Shown here piece by piece: positions 22,535 to 31,417 of a stretch of DNA of 64,000 nucleotides. The notes below the pieces were generated by a model. The model worked only from the letters and a program-made list of their open reading frames with translations, was not told the DNA's origin and ran no database searches. Position numbers and translations under genes: made by a program. The DNA comes from Shouchella oshimensis (GTDB taxonomy: Bacteria > Bacillota > Bacilli > Bacillales > Bacillaceae_D). Each line of letters opens with the position of its first letter. Positions within the stretch are counted from its first letter, which is position 1. The stretch is taken from assembly GCF_002019765.1 (NCBI RefSeq), contig NZ_KV917380.1:9454-73453 (forward strand). Direction: 5' to 3'.

Positions 22535-23598
22535 TACGTAAATTCAAGTTTTTTACGTTTATCTTTATGTTTGTGTTCAATTTTTATTTCTTGGTTTCGC
22601 TGTTTAAACTTTTCATTATGAGAAGAAACAAATGCTTGTTTAGTAGCAGCTGGATCTAGATATTGCTTAACGCCATTCACAGCTGTAGCACCTTCAACAA
22701 ATGCACCGGAGATCAGCTGAAGCTTACCTGCGTGCCTTGTCACATCTCCAGCAGCAAAGATACCAGGTTGACTGGTTTCCATACATGGTGAAACACGGAC
22801 AAATCCATCTGCCTCTAACTCTAAGCCCGCTTCCATTAGAAAACACCCGTCCATCTTCATGCCGTGGTTAACAATCACAGCGTCAATGTCAAATCGCTCC
22901 TCAAGTTCTGAATCACAATGCGAAAGAGTCACTGAATCAATGGATGTTCGCTCACCATGTAGCTCTTTAATTTGAAATGGCGTTCGTAGCTCCACTTTTG
23001 ATTTCATATGAGCAACGTTTTTTTCGTGCCCTCCAAAATCGTGCCTTCTGTGGCAGACAATGACTTCTTTTGCAACACCCACTAATTCATTTGCCCAATC
23101 TACCGCAGCGTTTCCGCCTCCTGATATTAACACCCGCTTATCTCGAAAGCTTTCAATTTGAGTCACCGTGTAATGAAGGTTAGCCACCTCAAAACGATCC
23201 GCACCCTCTAGCTCTAACTTCTGCATCACAGGAATGCCGTGACCTGAAGCCAGCAACACCGTCTTACTGTAATGCTTCTCACCTTTATCATTAAAAAGTG
23301 TAAACGTTCCGTCAGGCTCACGCACCATCTTCTCAATATGTTCGTTTGTGCAGATTGTTGGATCAAATGTATTTGCTTGGTTCACTAATTGATCAATAAG
23401 AGTCGCTCCCGGTGTAGGTGGCATGCCGCCTACATCCCAAATGATTTTTTCTGGATAAAAGAGGATCTTTCCGCCCAATTCGCTATTATATTCAATTAAT
23501 TTCACTTTTAAGTCTCGCATTCCCGCATAAAACGTACTGTAAAGCCCAGCAGGCCCAGCACCAATAATTGTAAGATCGTACATCTCGTTTTGTTGCAC
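22534..23598 (-). CDS. Ferredoxin/flavodoxin-NADP reductase, thioredoxin-reductase-like
   Basis: Flavoprotein of the YumC/YcgT class passing electrons between NADPH and ferredoxin or flavodoxin. The FAD-binding site is LTIIGAGPAGLYSTFYAG near the N terminus. The NADPH site is ISGGGNAAVDWANE (about residues 160-173), and AAGDVTRHAGKLQLISGA is the second FAD motif. No CxxC redox pair, so it is not a thioredoxin reductase. 354 residues; the last 30 are a Lys-rich tail longer than usual. GTG start with GGAGG 7 nt upstream. A near-consensus Fur box upstream points to iron-regulated expression, as for B. subtilis ycgT. Confidence 0.88.
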   Translation of the reverse strand: MQQNEMYDLTIIGAGPAGLYSTFYAGMRDLKVKLIEYNSELGGKILFYPEKIIWDVGGMPPTPGATLIDQLVNQANTFDPTICTNEHIEKMVREPDGTFTLFNDKGEKHYSKTVLLASGHGIPVMQKLELEGADRFEVANLHYTVTQIESFRDKRVLISGGGNAAVDWANELVGVAKEVIVCHRRHDFGGHEKNVAHMKSKVELRTPFQIKELHGERTSIDSVTLSHCDSELEERFDIDAVIVNHGMKMDGCFLMEAGLELEADGFVRVSPCMETSQPGIFAAGDVTRHAGKLQLISGAFVEGATAVNGVKQYLDPAATKQAFVSSHNEKFKQRNQEIKIEHKHKDKRKKLEFT

Positions 23599-23621
23599 GG
23601 TCCTTCCTCCAATTTCGCTAG

Positions 23622-23640
23622 GATAATGAAAATCATTCTC
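23622..23640 (-). promoter_or_regulatory. Fur box of the reductase gene
   Basis: GATAATGAAAATCATTCTC matches the 19-bp Fur consensus at 17 positions. It lies about 24 bp upstream of the GTG start, where bound Fur would block initiation. Confidence 0.8.
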
Positions 23641-23737
23641 ATATATAAATACAGTGTATGCAACAATCGCCTGAATTTCAAGTCAAATCTTTTACACAAT
23701 CGTGTCAATCCCTCAGTCGCGACGATAAGGTTTTCTT

Positions 23738-23766
23738 TTGATTTCTATTTGCGTTACCTTTATAGT
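23738..23766 (+). promoter_or_regulatory. Promoter of the 2-hydroxyacid dehydrogenase gene
   Basis: TTGATT (23738-23743), 17 bp, TATAGT (23761-23766), about 30 bp before the ATG. Confidence 0.6.
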
Positions 23767-23796
23767 TACTAGAAAAAGCATTCTGAGGAGTGATTT

Positions 23797-24768
23797 ATGT
23801 TGAGCAAACCTAAAGTATTCTTAGCACACCCTGTTCCTGAAAGCGCATTAACGTACCTTTCCCAGCATTGTTCGTATACGATATGGGATCAACACAAGCC
23901 ACTTCAAAAGGATGATTTAAGAAACATTTTGAAACAGGTTGATGGGGCGTTACTTACCGGTCATGCAGTGGATGCAGCACTTGTAGAAGGGTGTGACCAA
24001 TTAAAAGTAATTAGTACGGCAACAGTTGGCTATGACAAATTTGATCCTACAGAATTAGCAAACGAGGGTGTGTTGTTGACAAATACCCCTTATGTATTAG
24101 ACGAAACGGTAGCTGATCTTGTTTTCGGTCTTATTTTGTCAGGCGCCAGAAGAATCGCTGAATTACATACTCATATTCAAAAAGGGGAATGGCACAAGGG
24201 AACGCCGTCAAGTGCATTATTTGGACAAGATGTTCATGAGAAGACAATCGGAATTGTTGGAATGGGGCGGATTGGTGAAAAAATTGCTCACCGAGCCAAG
24301 GAAGGATTTGGCATGAATATTCTCTATCATAACCGCTCTCACCGACCTGAAGCCGAGAAACGCTATAACGCGGAAAAAGTGGAATTAGATGTTCTACTTT
24401 CACGCTCAGATTTCGTCGTATTAATGGTTCCTCTGTCTGATGAAACAAAGCATTTAATAGATAAGGAAGCATTGCGCAAGATGAAATCAACTGCATTACT
24501 CATTAACGGTGCTCGAGGAAATGTCATTGATGAAAAAGCCCTCATTGATGCGTTACAAAATAATGAGATCTTTGGTGCCGCCCTCGATGTATTCGAAACG
24601 GAACCATTACCGCAGGATCACCCATTTTTAACGATGAAAAATGTTACTCTTACTCCTCATATTGGCTCGGCTACTGCTGCTACGAGAGAAGCGATGGCGA
24701 TGCGCGCCATTGAAAACCTAGTTGCTGGTGCCAAAGGCGAAACACCAACGGATGTTGTAAAAGGCTAA
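23797..24768 (+). CDS. D-2-hydroxyacid dehydrogenase (glyoxylate/hydroxypyruvate reductase type)
   Basis: NAD(P)-dependent reductase of 2-keto acids. The cofactor site is GIVGMGRIGEKIAHRAK (about residues 150-166). The catalytic trio lies in LINGARGNVID (Arg), DVFETEPLPQDHP (Glu) and TPHIGSATAATREAM (His). 323 residues. Most like glyoxylate/hydroxypyruvate reductases of the GyaR/YvcT type; the natural substrate cannot be fixed from sequence. AGGAG is 6 nt before the ATG. Plus-strand gene, divergent from the Fur-box reductase, with its own promoter and terminator; absent here in B. subtilis. Confidence 0.88.
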   Translation: MLSKPKVFLAHPVPESALTYLSQHCSYTIWDQHKPLQKDDLRNILKQVDGALLTGHAVDAALVEGCDQLKVISTATVGYDKFDPTELANEGVLLTNTPYVLDETVADLVFGLILSGARRIAELHTHIQKGEWHKGTPSSALFGQDVHEKTIGIVGMGRIGEKIAHRAKEGFGMNILYHNRSHRPEAEKRYNAEKVELDVLLSRSDFVVLMVPLSDETKHLIDKEALRKMKSTALLINGARGNVIDEKALIDALQNNEIFGAALDVFETEPLPQDHPFLTMKNVTLTPHIGSATAATREAMAMRAIENLVAGAKGETPTDVVKG

Positions 24769-24772
24769 AAGA

Positions 24773-24806
24773 AAAGCGTACCCATTGCAAAAGTAGGGTA
24801 CGCTTT
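24773..24806 (+). terminator. Dehydrogenase terminator (possibly bidirectional)
   Basis: AAAGCGTACCC/GGGTACGCTTT 11-bp stem followed by a T run on the plus strand. It also stands just beyond the HAD gene end on the other strand. Confidence 0.85.
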
Positions 24807-24815
24807 TTTTACTTC

Positions 24816-25445
24816 TTAGATAGTAATAGCTGCAATGTCTTCAATGCGTAAATCAGCCTTAGACAAGTCTTGATTTCCTGAATATGGATTCACATACCCA
24901 ATGACAGTCATTCCAGCTTCTTTTCCTGCTTGAACACCGTGTGCAGCATCCTCTAAAACCGTGCAGTGCTGAGGGCTAACCCCTAAACGATCGGCAACTG
25001 CTAAATAAATGTCTGGCGCAGGCTTTCCTTTTGCTACTTGTTCTCCACTTAAAACAACATCGAATTGGTCTTTTATTGAAAATGCGGTTAAGACTGCATC
25101 AATAAAAGCAACCGTTGACGACGATCCTAGGCCAATCTTGTACCCTTTTTCTTTTAATTGTTCAAGTAACTCTCGAATACCATCTATAGGTTCCATGTTG
25201 GCATCGTGTAAATAGGCTAATTTTTTTTCGTTAGCCTCTTTTAACAGCGTGTCTACATCAAAATCTGCCTGATGTGCAGCTTTCAAGGACGACCACATCT
25301 CATCTGCACGTGTACCAACGTAAGATTCCAGCTCCCCTTCTTTTAGAATGATACCGTTTTCCTTTGCGAGCTCCGCTTCAACAGCAAAATGTAGTGGTTC
25401 GCTATTAATAATGACCCCATCCATATCAAAAATAAATGCTTTCAT
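24816..25445 (-). CDS. HAD-superfamily phosphatase / beta-phosphoglucomutase-like
   Basis: HAD hydrolase of subfamily IA. Motif I FDMDGVIINSEPLHF with nucleophile Asp7 and Asp9, motif II GLGSSST (about residues 105-111), motif III Lys in GKPAPDIYL, motif IV VLEDAAHGVQAG. A helical cap domain lies at about residues 15-90. 209 residues. It resembles YhcW/PgmB-type sugar-phosphate phosphatases; the substrate is not determinable. Its start overlaps the rlbA stop, so both are likely read from one message, yet it is not part of the B. subtilis operon. Confidence 0.85.
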   Translation of the reverse strand: MKAFIFDMDGVIINSEPLHFAVEAELAKENGIILKEGELESYVGTRADEMWSSLKAAHQADFDVDTLLKEANEKKLAYLHDANMEPIDGIRELLEQLKEKGYKIGLGSSSTVAFIDAVLTAFSIKDQFDVVLSGEQVAKGKPAPDIYLAVADRLGVSPQHCTVLEDAAHGVQAGKEAGMTVIGYVNPYSGNQDLSKADLRIEDIAAITI

Positions 25446-25699
25446 TAGACCGATTCCTCTTTCACAATTGTATACATCTCTGCTGCTGTTTCTTTCTTTG
25501 TTGTCTCTCTTAAATCGTTAATTTCAACGGTAACAAGCTTTTGACCAAAGCGAATCGAAAGCTCATCTCCAGGCTTAACCGTTGTACCTGCCTTTGCTGT
25601 TTGACCGTTCACTGTAATTCTTCCTTGATCACTAATCTCTTTTGCTAATGTTCGTCTTTTAATCAAACGGGATACTTTTAAAAATTTATCAAGTCTCAT
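25445..25699 (-). CDS. rlbA: S4-domain RNA-binding protein RlbA (YabO/RqcP)
   Basis: An 84-residue S4 domain: MRLDKFLKVSRLIKRRTLAKEI, then GRITVNGQTAKAGTTVKPGDEL. B. subtilis YabO (RqcP) binds stalled 50S subunits and supports RqcH-driven alanine tailing in ribosome quality control. Downstream of yabN as in B. subtilis, but the next gene is the HAD phosphatase rather than yabP. Confidence 0.93.
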   Translation of the reverse strand: MRLDKFLKVSRLIKRRTLAKEISDQGRITVNGQTAKAGTTVKPGDELSIRFGQKLVTVEINDLRETTKKETAAEMYTIVKEESV

Positions 25700-25717
25700 A
25701 GGTTAGCTCCTTTATCC

Positions 25718-27166
25718 TTATCTTTCTAATCGTTTGGCTTCTTCCCACCATGCGTCAAGCGTAGTCATATTCACATGATCAATTGTCATGTTTGCTTTTT
25801 CTGCTTGAGCTTCAACATACTCAAATCGTGTTAGAAAAACTGTTAGTGCCTTATGCAGAGCTACTTCTGGTGATTGCCTAATAAATCGACCTAAGCTCAC
25901 AACTGCAAGCAGCAAATCACCATATTCTTTCTCCAATTCTGAAGCGTCAGCTGTTCTTACTTCATTTAGTTCTTCTAACACTTTATCATACACTTGCTCA
26001 ATTGCTTCATATTCAAAACCGGTTTTTGCAATGTCTTTCTGCATCGTCTCCGCAGCTGCCAACATAGAAGGAAAAGAAGAGATGGATCGCTTTGGCTGAA
26101 GCGCTTCACTTTCTGCCTTTTCTTTTCGCTTCACTTCTTCCCAAACCGAAGTCACTTCTTCAGCAGACTGCACAGGCTTGTCTCCAAATACATGTGGGTG
26201 ACGACGAATCATTTTTTCTGTCAACGTCTTAATAACATCTCCAAGCTGAAAATAACCTGCTTCTTCACCAATTTGTGCGTGCAGGAGCACTTGCAGGAGC
26301 ACATCCCCAAGTTCTTCAGTTAACTGCTCATCATCTTCTTGATCAATTGCCTCTAGTACTTCATAGGATTCCTCTAATAAGAATCGCTTTAACGATTGAT
26401 GCGTTTGTTTTCGATCCCAAGGGCACCCTTCTGGACTCCGTAACTGAGCAATAACGCTTTTTAAATACTGTATGTCTCCATAAAGGAGTTTTTCGTTGTG
26501 AACTGGCGGCACGTACACAGCGGTTAAATTATTTACTTCCGTTTGATGATCGAGCTCATAAAGCGGTACTCTCGTAAGCTTTTCTTCTGCCGTACCCGCC
26601 GCTGTACAGATTGTCACCTCATAATCGTCTGGATAGGTTTCCATTAGCGTAAGTTTAACATCAGAAGCGATGAGGCTATCATACACTTGGACAATAATAA
26701 GATGATGACGCATTTGAATTTCCTCTTGCTTCAAAACTGTTCCATCCAGGATTTGACAGCCTTCGATTGGGTCAATTCTTAGACTCGAATACATTTGGTC
26801 AAGAAAAGATGTCCCTCCAACAACGTCTAGCTTTACCTGATGGTGATCGGTTGCATCTTGCAGAAGTTGAACGGTCTTCTCTGCCACAAACGGATGGCCT
26901 GGTACGGCATAAACCAGATCCTCTACTTGAGCACGATCGATTAAGTCGTTTACTATTGTTTCGTATACGGCTTCAAACGAATCAAACTGCTCGTACGTTT
27001 CGTCGTAGGACTCGAACGTCACACCCTCATGCTGCAAGTCCTTCACAACTGGATGATCAAGGGTACGTACACGAACAGTTGGTGCTTCCTTCAAGGTACG
27101 ATACACACCTAATGGCATCTGATCTAATTCTCCTGCTCCTAAACCGACTACTTTAATTATTCCCAT
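25718..27166 (-). CDS. mazG: YabN: tetrapyrrole-methylase-like domain fused to MazG pyrophosphohydrolase
   Basis: The N-terminal half (about residues 1-225, starting IIKVVGLGAGELDQMPLGVY) has the SAM-dependent methyltransferase fold. The C-terminal half is MazG, with SPEGCPWDRKQTHQSL and the metal motifs LLEESYEVLEAI and EELGDVLLQVLLHAQ. A second, less conserved MazG repeat is seen near LEELNEVRTADASELEKEYGDLLLA. It probably hydrolyses non-canonical or stress nucleoside triphosphates. 482 residues. AGAGGTG precedes the ATG; it starts 9 nt after the yabM stop. Confidence 0.93.
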   Translation of the reverse strand: MGIIKVVGLGAGELDQMPLGVYRTLKEAPTVRVRTLDHPVVKDLQHEGVTFESYDETYEQFDSFEAVYETIVNDLIDRAQVEDLVYAVPGHPFVAEKTVQLLQDATDHHQVKLDVVGGTSFLDQMYSSLRIDPIEGCQILDGTVLKQEEIQMRHHLIIVQVYDSLIASDVKLTLMETYPDDYEVTICTAAGTAEEKLTRVPLYELDHQTEVNNLTAVYVPPVHNEKLLYGDIQYLKSVIAQLRSPEGCPWDRKQTHQSLKRFLLEESYEVLEAIDQEDDEQLTEELGDVLLQVLLHAQIGEEAGYFQLGDVIKTLTEKMIRRHPHVFGDKPVQSAEEVTSVWEEVKRKEKAESEALQPKRSISSFPSMLAAAETMQKDIAKTGFEYEAIEQVYDKVLEELNEVRTADASELEKEYGDLLLAVVSLGRFIRQSPEVALHKALTVFLTRFEYVEAQAEKANMTIDHVNMTTLDAWWEEAKRLER

Positions 27167-27175
27167 GGTACACCT

Positions 27176-28768
27176 CTATTTGTTAATAAACTTTTGAATA
27201 ACTTGTTTTCGAAGAGCCCCTAATTTAGGCGCACTAGCCCATTCTCTTAACGTAAAAATATGGGTAAATAATACAGCCACTCCAACATAACCTGCACCAA
27301 TTCCTGCAAGGGTAAGGGCTTGAATGGCATGTACACTTCGTTGATTTGGTAAAGAAAGCAATTGATTCATTCCTACCTGAATTCCAAACACGAGTACTCC
27401 CATACTGAAGAGCACTACAAGCAACATTACATATGATTGCTTTTGCACAAACAGTCGCTGATCAATCTTTTTGACCGAATACAGTACAATACCCATCATC
27501 ACTGAAAAAGCAAGCACATTTGAAAGGGCTGCGCCCATCGTCGATTTCATAAATGTTATAAACAACACATTTCCTACTATTTTTGTTCCTATACCTGCAA
27601 TAATTGCATACACCGGAATATGAATTCGTCCGTATCCTTGAATAATAGCAGCTCCAGCCAAATAGATAGAACAAGGGAAAATAGACAAAACAAAGACTCT
27701 TAATACATCTGTTCCTGCTTGGTTTGTAAAAAGCATTGCGTTTATTGAGTCCATCAATAAAAAGAGTCCAATTGTTGCCCCGCCACCTAACAAGATCGTC
27801 AGCCTCATCATGACATCGCGATAGCGGCGTGCATCTTTGTATCGTTTCGAAGCAAGGGCGTTTGATAACAAAGGTACTACAGCTAAAGCAATCGCTGTAA
27901 TTAAGATGGTTCCTAATTGAATCAATGGCTGTCCACGATCATAAACTCCTTTTGCTGTATAAATCGCGACATCGGACATGGGTGTTGCTTGCAAGGAACG
28001 TACAACAGTCAAAACGTCTACCACTTGAAACAGCAATAAAATAAGTGAATTTAAGCAAATAAACAAGCTTTGCTTTAAAAAAACAGCCTGATGACGAAAA
28101 AACGTTTTGAAAGAAAAGTGAGTATAAAAACGCATCTCTTTTTTATTCGCTAGCATTAGTAAGAAAACACAGCCAACTGCGCTCCCTAGAAGAGAGGCGT
28201 AAATTGCACCCTCTCCTATCACATAGGCATCATATCCTTGAGAAGCTAGCACATAGGTTAGAACAAGAATAGCCACCACCCGAACAAATTGCTCACTTAC
28301 TTGAGATAAAGCTGTCGGTGTCATCTGATTTATTCCTTGTCCAGCTCCTCTAAAAACACTTAAAATAGGTAAGAATAGAAACCCAAAGCCAACCAATTGA
28401 ATGACACTTGTCAGAGATTCATCCCCGATAAAAAAGGCAAGCTGAGGTGCAAAAACCAAAAAGAGAACGCATATCATAATGGATAAGATTGATAATCCTA
28501 AAAACGTATAGCTTAATAATTCGTTGACCTCTTCGTCTTTTCCTTGTGCTTTTTTCTCAGCAATTTGACGGGACAGTACAACAGGAAAACCATATAGCGC
28601 GAGGATTGTCATCATGCCAAAGAAAGGATAGACTTGCTGATAGACGTAGAAGCCTAAATCGCCAGCCAGATTCTGAAAAGGAATGCGGTAGACAGCACTT
28701 AATAATTTCGTTACGAGTGCAGCAACCGAAAGGAGAAAAGCCCCTTTTAACACGTGTGATGTATTCAA
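27176..28768 (-). CDS. yabM: MOP-superfamily polysaccharide/lipid transporter (YabM, SpoVB-like)
   Basis: Integral membrane protein with about 14 helices over 530 residues; the N-terminal GAFLLSVAALVTKLLSAVYRIPFQNLAGDLG is typical of the SpoVB/MurJ branch. Such proteins move lipid-linked precursors; B. subtilis YabM lies here between spoVT and yabN and its substrate is unknown. The start is TTG at 28768 with AAAGGGGG upstream. In this genome a plus-strand pair and a Yip1 gene separate it from spoVT. Confidence 0.9.
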   Translation of the reverse strand: MNTSHVLKGAFLLSVAALVTKLLSAVYRIPFQNLAGDLGFYVYQQVYPFFGMMTILALYGFPVVLSRQIAEKKAQGKDEEVNELLSYTFLGLSILSIMICVLFLVFAPQLAFFIGDESLTSVIQLVGFGFLFLPILSVFRGAGQGINQMTPTALSQVSEQFVRVVAILVLTYVLASQGYDAYVIGEGAIYASLLGSAVGCVFLLMLANKKEMRFYTHFSFKTFFRHQAVFLKQSLFICLNSLILLLFQVVDVLTVVRSLQATPMSDVAIYTAKGVYDRGQPLIQLGTILITAIALAVVPLLSNALASKRYKDARRYRDVMMRLTILLGGGATIGLFLLMDSINAMLFTNQAGTDVLRVFVLSIFPCSIYLAGAAIIQGYGRIHIPVYAIIAGIGTKIVGNVLFITFMKSTMGAALSNVLAFSVMMGIVLYSVKKIDQRLFVQKQSYVMLLVVLFSMGVLVFGIQVGMNQLLSLPNQRSVHAIQALTLAGIGAGYVGVAVLFTHIFTLREWASAPKLGALRKQVIQKFINK

Positions 28769-28946
28769 GCACTCTTCCCCCTTTACCTTTATAAAATAGC
28801 ATCATCCTGGCATGTTGTCGAACTTATCTCATCAATAAAAGTCATCTAAAAATCTTACCGGGTCTAATTCTTTTTTCAGCCTATTCATACATAATCATAA
28901 AACATGGTATGATAAGAACAAAAGATATGATATAGTAGGTGATTGC

Positions 28947-29555
28947 TTGAAACAAACAAATCCATGGCTCGCCATATGGGTTGCGCCTCGCCAAACAATG
29001 AAAGATACATTGAAAAGTGACATACATAAACAAGCGACTCTCATACTATCCATTATTTTTGGAGGGTTAACCGGTTTCTGGTTTTCTAGAAGTGAAACAT
29101 TGCTTCTAGCCTCTACAGGTAATTTTTTTCCACTTATTGTTACCATTTTAATTGGTGCATTTACTGGACCAATCCTTTATTATGGCTTTAGTTTTGCGTT
29201 TGGCCATGTAGGCGGTTGGTACGGAGGAAACGGTAACATCAAAGCGACACGAAAAGTATTTGTTTATGCTTTGTTTATGCCGGGGATTTTTGTTGGTTTA
29301 CTGAATTTAATCTTATTTGGTCTCGCTTTACTTACTCTTCAAGCCCAAACACCAATACTTCGAACCATTGTGAGTTTTGGCTCAGTCATGATTGACTTAA
29401 CAGTCGTTTGGGTATTTGGCATTTTTTTAATTGCTTATTCTGAAGCACAGAAAATCGGTATGATGAAAGCACTGCTAGTTATCATCGCCATGATTGGTTG
29501 TCTTGCAGGGCTATACATTGTTGTCGATTTACTCGCACATTTACTAATCGGTTAA
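28947..29555 (+). CDS. Yip1-family membrane protein (A)
   Basis: A 202-residue Yip1-domain protein with about five membrane helices. The N-terminal NPWLAIWVAPRQTMKDTL is the usual pre-helix motif (W-x-x-P-R-x-T). AGGTG stands 6 nt before the TTG start. It is followed 26 nt later by the MurG-like gene, so the two are probably one operon. A second Yip1 protein (30688-31323) lies just beyond, on the opposite strand. Function unknown. Confidence 0.8.
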   Translation: MKQTNPWLAIWVAPRQTMKDTLKSDIHKQATLILSIIFGGLTGFWFSRSETLLLASTGNFFPLIVTILIGAFTGPILYYGFSFAFGHVGGWYGGNGNIKATRKVFVYALFMPGIFVGLLNLILFGLALLTLQAQTPILRTIVSFGSVMIDLTVVWVFGIFLIAYSEAQKIGMMKALLVIIAMIGCLAGLYIVVDLLAHLLIG

Positions 29556-29581
29556 GATTGAAATAGACGGAGAGGTATGGA

Positions 29582-30640
29582 ATGAAAAAAATTATTTTTA
29601 CCGGTGGGGGAACCGCAGGGCACGTAACACCAAATTTAGCGATTATTCATCAAATGGATCGAAGCAAATGGTCCATCGCTTATATTGGTTCTTATGATGG
29701 AATTGAAAGAGAACTTGTAGAGAAAAACAATATTCCTTACTTTGGAATAGCAAGCGGCAAGTTAAGACGCTATTTTGATATGAAAAATGTAACCGATCTT
29801 GCTCGAATCTCAAACGGACTTAGACAGGCTCGAAACATTTTAAAAAAAGAGAAGCCTGACGTAGTCTTCTCTAAGGGTGGATTTGTAACGGTCCCTGTTG
29901 TGATTGCAGCCTATTCACTAGGCATTCCTGTTCACTTACACGAAAGCGACTTAACACCTGGATTAGCAAATCGTATCGCCAAGCGCTTTACAAAGACGTT
30001 CTACACGTCGTTTGCTGAAACAGCAAAGCATTTTCCTAGCGAACAAACAAACGTTGTCGGTTCACCTATTCGAGATGACTTATTGTCTGGTTCACGTACA
30101 CAAGGATTAGCACTCACTGACTTTATTAAGCAAAAGCCCGTACTACTCGTGATGGGTGGAAGTTTGGGGGCTAAAGCGATTAATGAAGGCATCCGGCAAT
30201 CACTAGATGATCTGCTTAATACGTATCAGATCATTCACATTTGCGGAAAGGGTCATCTAGATCCTGCATTAGAAAGAAAACGTGGCTATAAACAATATGA
30301 ATATGTGCACGAAGAGCTGCCCCACCTTATGCAAGCCGCTGATATCGTTGTCACTCGTGGTGGGTCAAATGCCATTTTTGAATTTCTTGCATTGCAAATT
30401 CCGATGCTTATTATTCCGTTGTCGAGACAGAGCAGTCGCGGTGACCAAATTTTAAACGCCCAAACGTTTGTAAAAAATGGTTATGCCCACATGTTAGAGG
30501 AAGAATCCATGAAGGACGATGCACTCGTAAAAGAAATCCACGCATTGTATGCGAACCGTGAGCCTATTCTAACGACAATGCAGCAAAGCAAAGCGACTCA
30601 CGCCGTTCCTCTTATAATTGAGCAACTAAATCGCATCTAA
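29582..30640 (+). CDS. MurG-like UDP-GlcNAc:lipid glycosyltransferase (MurG2 type)
   Basis: GT28 glycosyltransferase. The N-terminal FTGGGTAGHVTPNLAI, the acceptor loop HESDLTPGLANRI (standard MurG has HEQN), GGSLGAKAINEGI and the C-terminal donor-site VTRGGSNAIFEFLALQIPMLII follow the MurG pattern throughout. 352 residues. It should transfer GlcNAc to a lipid-linked acceptor at the inner membrane face. It is outside any division/cell-wall cluster and differs at the acceptor loop, so I read it as a paralogue, not the housekeeping murG; that must be elsewhere. Forms an operon with the upstream Yip1 gene. Confidence 0.85.
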   Translation: MKKIIFTGGGTAGHVTPNLAIIHQMDRSKWSIAYIGSYDGIERELVEKNNIPYFGIASGKLRRYFDMKNVTDLARISNGLRQARNILKKEKPDVVFSKGGFVTVPVVIAAYSLGIPVHLHESDLTPGLANRIAKRFTKTFYTSFAETAKHFPSEQTNVVGSPIRDDLLSGSRTQGLALTDFIKQKPVLLVMGGSLGAKAINEGIRQSLDDLLNTYQIIHICGKGHLDPALERKRGYKQYEYVHEELPHLMQAADIVVTRGGSNAIFEFLALQIPMLIIPLSRQSSRGDQILNAQTFVKNGYAHMLEEESMKDDALVKEIHALYANREPILTTMQQSKATHAVPLIIEQLNRI

Positions 30641-30650
30641 TCTATACATG

Positions 30651-30682
30651 AAAGGCCCCTGTCTAGCAGACAAGGGGCCTTT
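30651..30682 (+). terminator. Bidirectional terminator between MurG-like and Yip1 (B)
   Basis: AAAGGCCCC/GGGGCCTTT stem extended by TGTCT/AGACA with one bulge, between two convergent genes; it can serve both strands. Confidence 0.8.
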
Positions 30683-30687
30683 CCTAT

Positions 30688-31323
30688 CTAAATAAATAGT
30701 ACACCAATCGTTAACGCCAAGATCAAACCAACAATTACTAAGACAATGGTTAGTAAAACAGTAAAAATGATGTAGACGAGTAATGACTTCCACGCAGAGA
30801 AACCGTGTGCCTCCCCTAATCCTTGTAACATCACAATAAATTGCCATACAAATAATAGAATGAGAAGCAACGAGGCTACAAGTAGTGCCCAATTTTGTAA
30901 GCCGCTTAGCTGGGGTTCTAGAGAATTCTCATAAACTAAGAAAAAGTTCTCACCAATTAATAAGATAAACGGTAATAGTAAAATGCCAATGAAGATCTGA
31001 GGTAACACTTGCGTATAAATGACAGCGACTCTCACTTCTGCTAATGAACCTCTACCACCAACCCAACTACCGAACCATTTAAATAAAACAGGCATTAAAA
31101 AGACCGATAAAACAGACGTAACGATCGCTCCAAGGAAGACCGAAAGACTAAAGATGGTAGCTGAAAAAGGAGCCTCCATTTCAAAAGAAAACATAATCGA
31201 GAAAACTCCAGATATGTAGGCAAGAAGTAAATACTTCCCAAATGGTTGTACGGTTGCTTCCTCCTCTATCTTGTTGCGTATAACTCCTCTTGGATTTATC
31301 CAAACTTTAAAGAATGTACTCAT
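30688..31323 (-). CDS. Yip1-family membrane protein (B)
   Basis: A 211-residue protein with about five membrane helices and the N-terminal motif KVWINPRGVIRNKIEEE, the same family as the gene at 28947 but clearly diverged. It starts with MSTFFKVW and follows spoVT by about 95 nt in the spoVT direction, after the spoVT terminator in the order read. Its product is probably in the cytoplasmic membrane. Function unknown. Confidence 0.78.
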   Translation of the reverse strand: MSTFFKVWINPRGVIRNKIEEEATVQPFGKYLLLAYISGVFSIMFSFEMEAPFSATIFSLSVFLGAIVTSVLSVFLMPVLFKWFGSWVGGRGSLAEVRVAVIYTQVLPQIFIGILLLPFILLIGENFFLVYENSLEPQLSGLQNWALLVASLLLILLFVWQFIVMLQGLGEAHGFSAWKSLLVYIIFTVLLTIVLVIVGLILALTIGVLFI

Positions 31324-31380
31324 ATAATCCTCCCTTTTTTCTTTATTTTATTCTAAATGGTTACGAAATAAAATTAAAAA

Positions 31381-31410
31381 AAACATACGAGCGAGAGCGC
31401 TCATATGTTT
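31381..31410 (-). terminator. spoVT terminator
   Basis: AACATA-GAGCG/CGCTC-TATGTT imperfect hairpin followed by an eight-T run on the minus strand, 7 nt after the spoVT stop. Confidence 0.75.
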
Positions 31411-31417
31411 TTTAACA

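Noticed and set aside
29582-30640. The MurG-like gene as the housekeeping murG
   Set aside because: It is outside a dcw cluster and the acceptor loop differs; a paralogue is more likely, pending a genome search.
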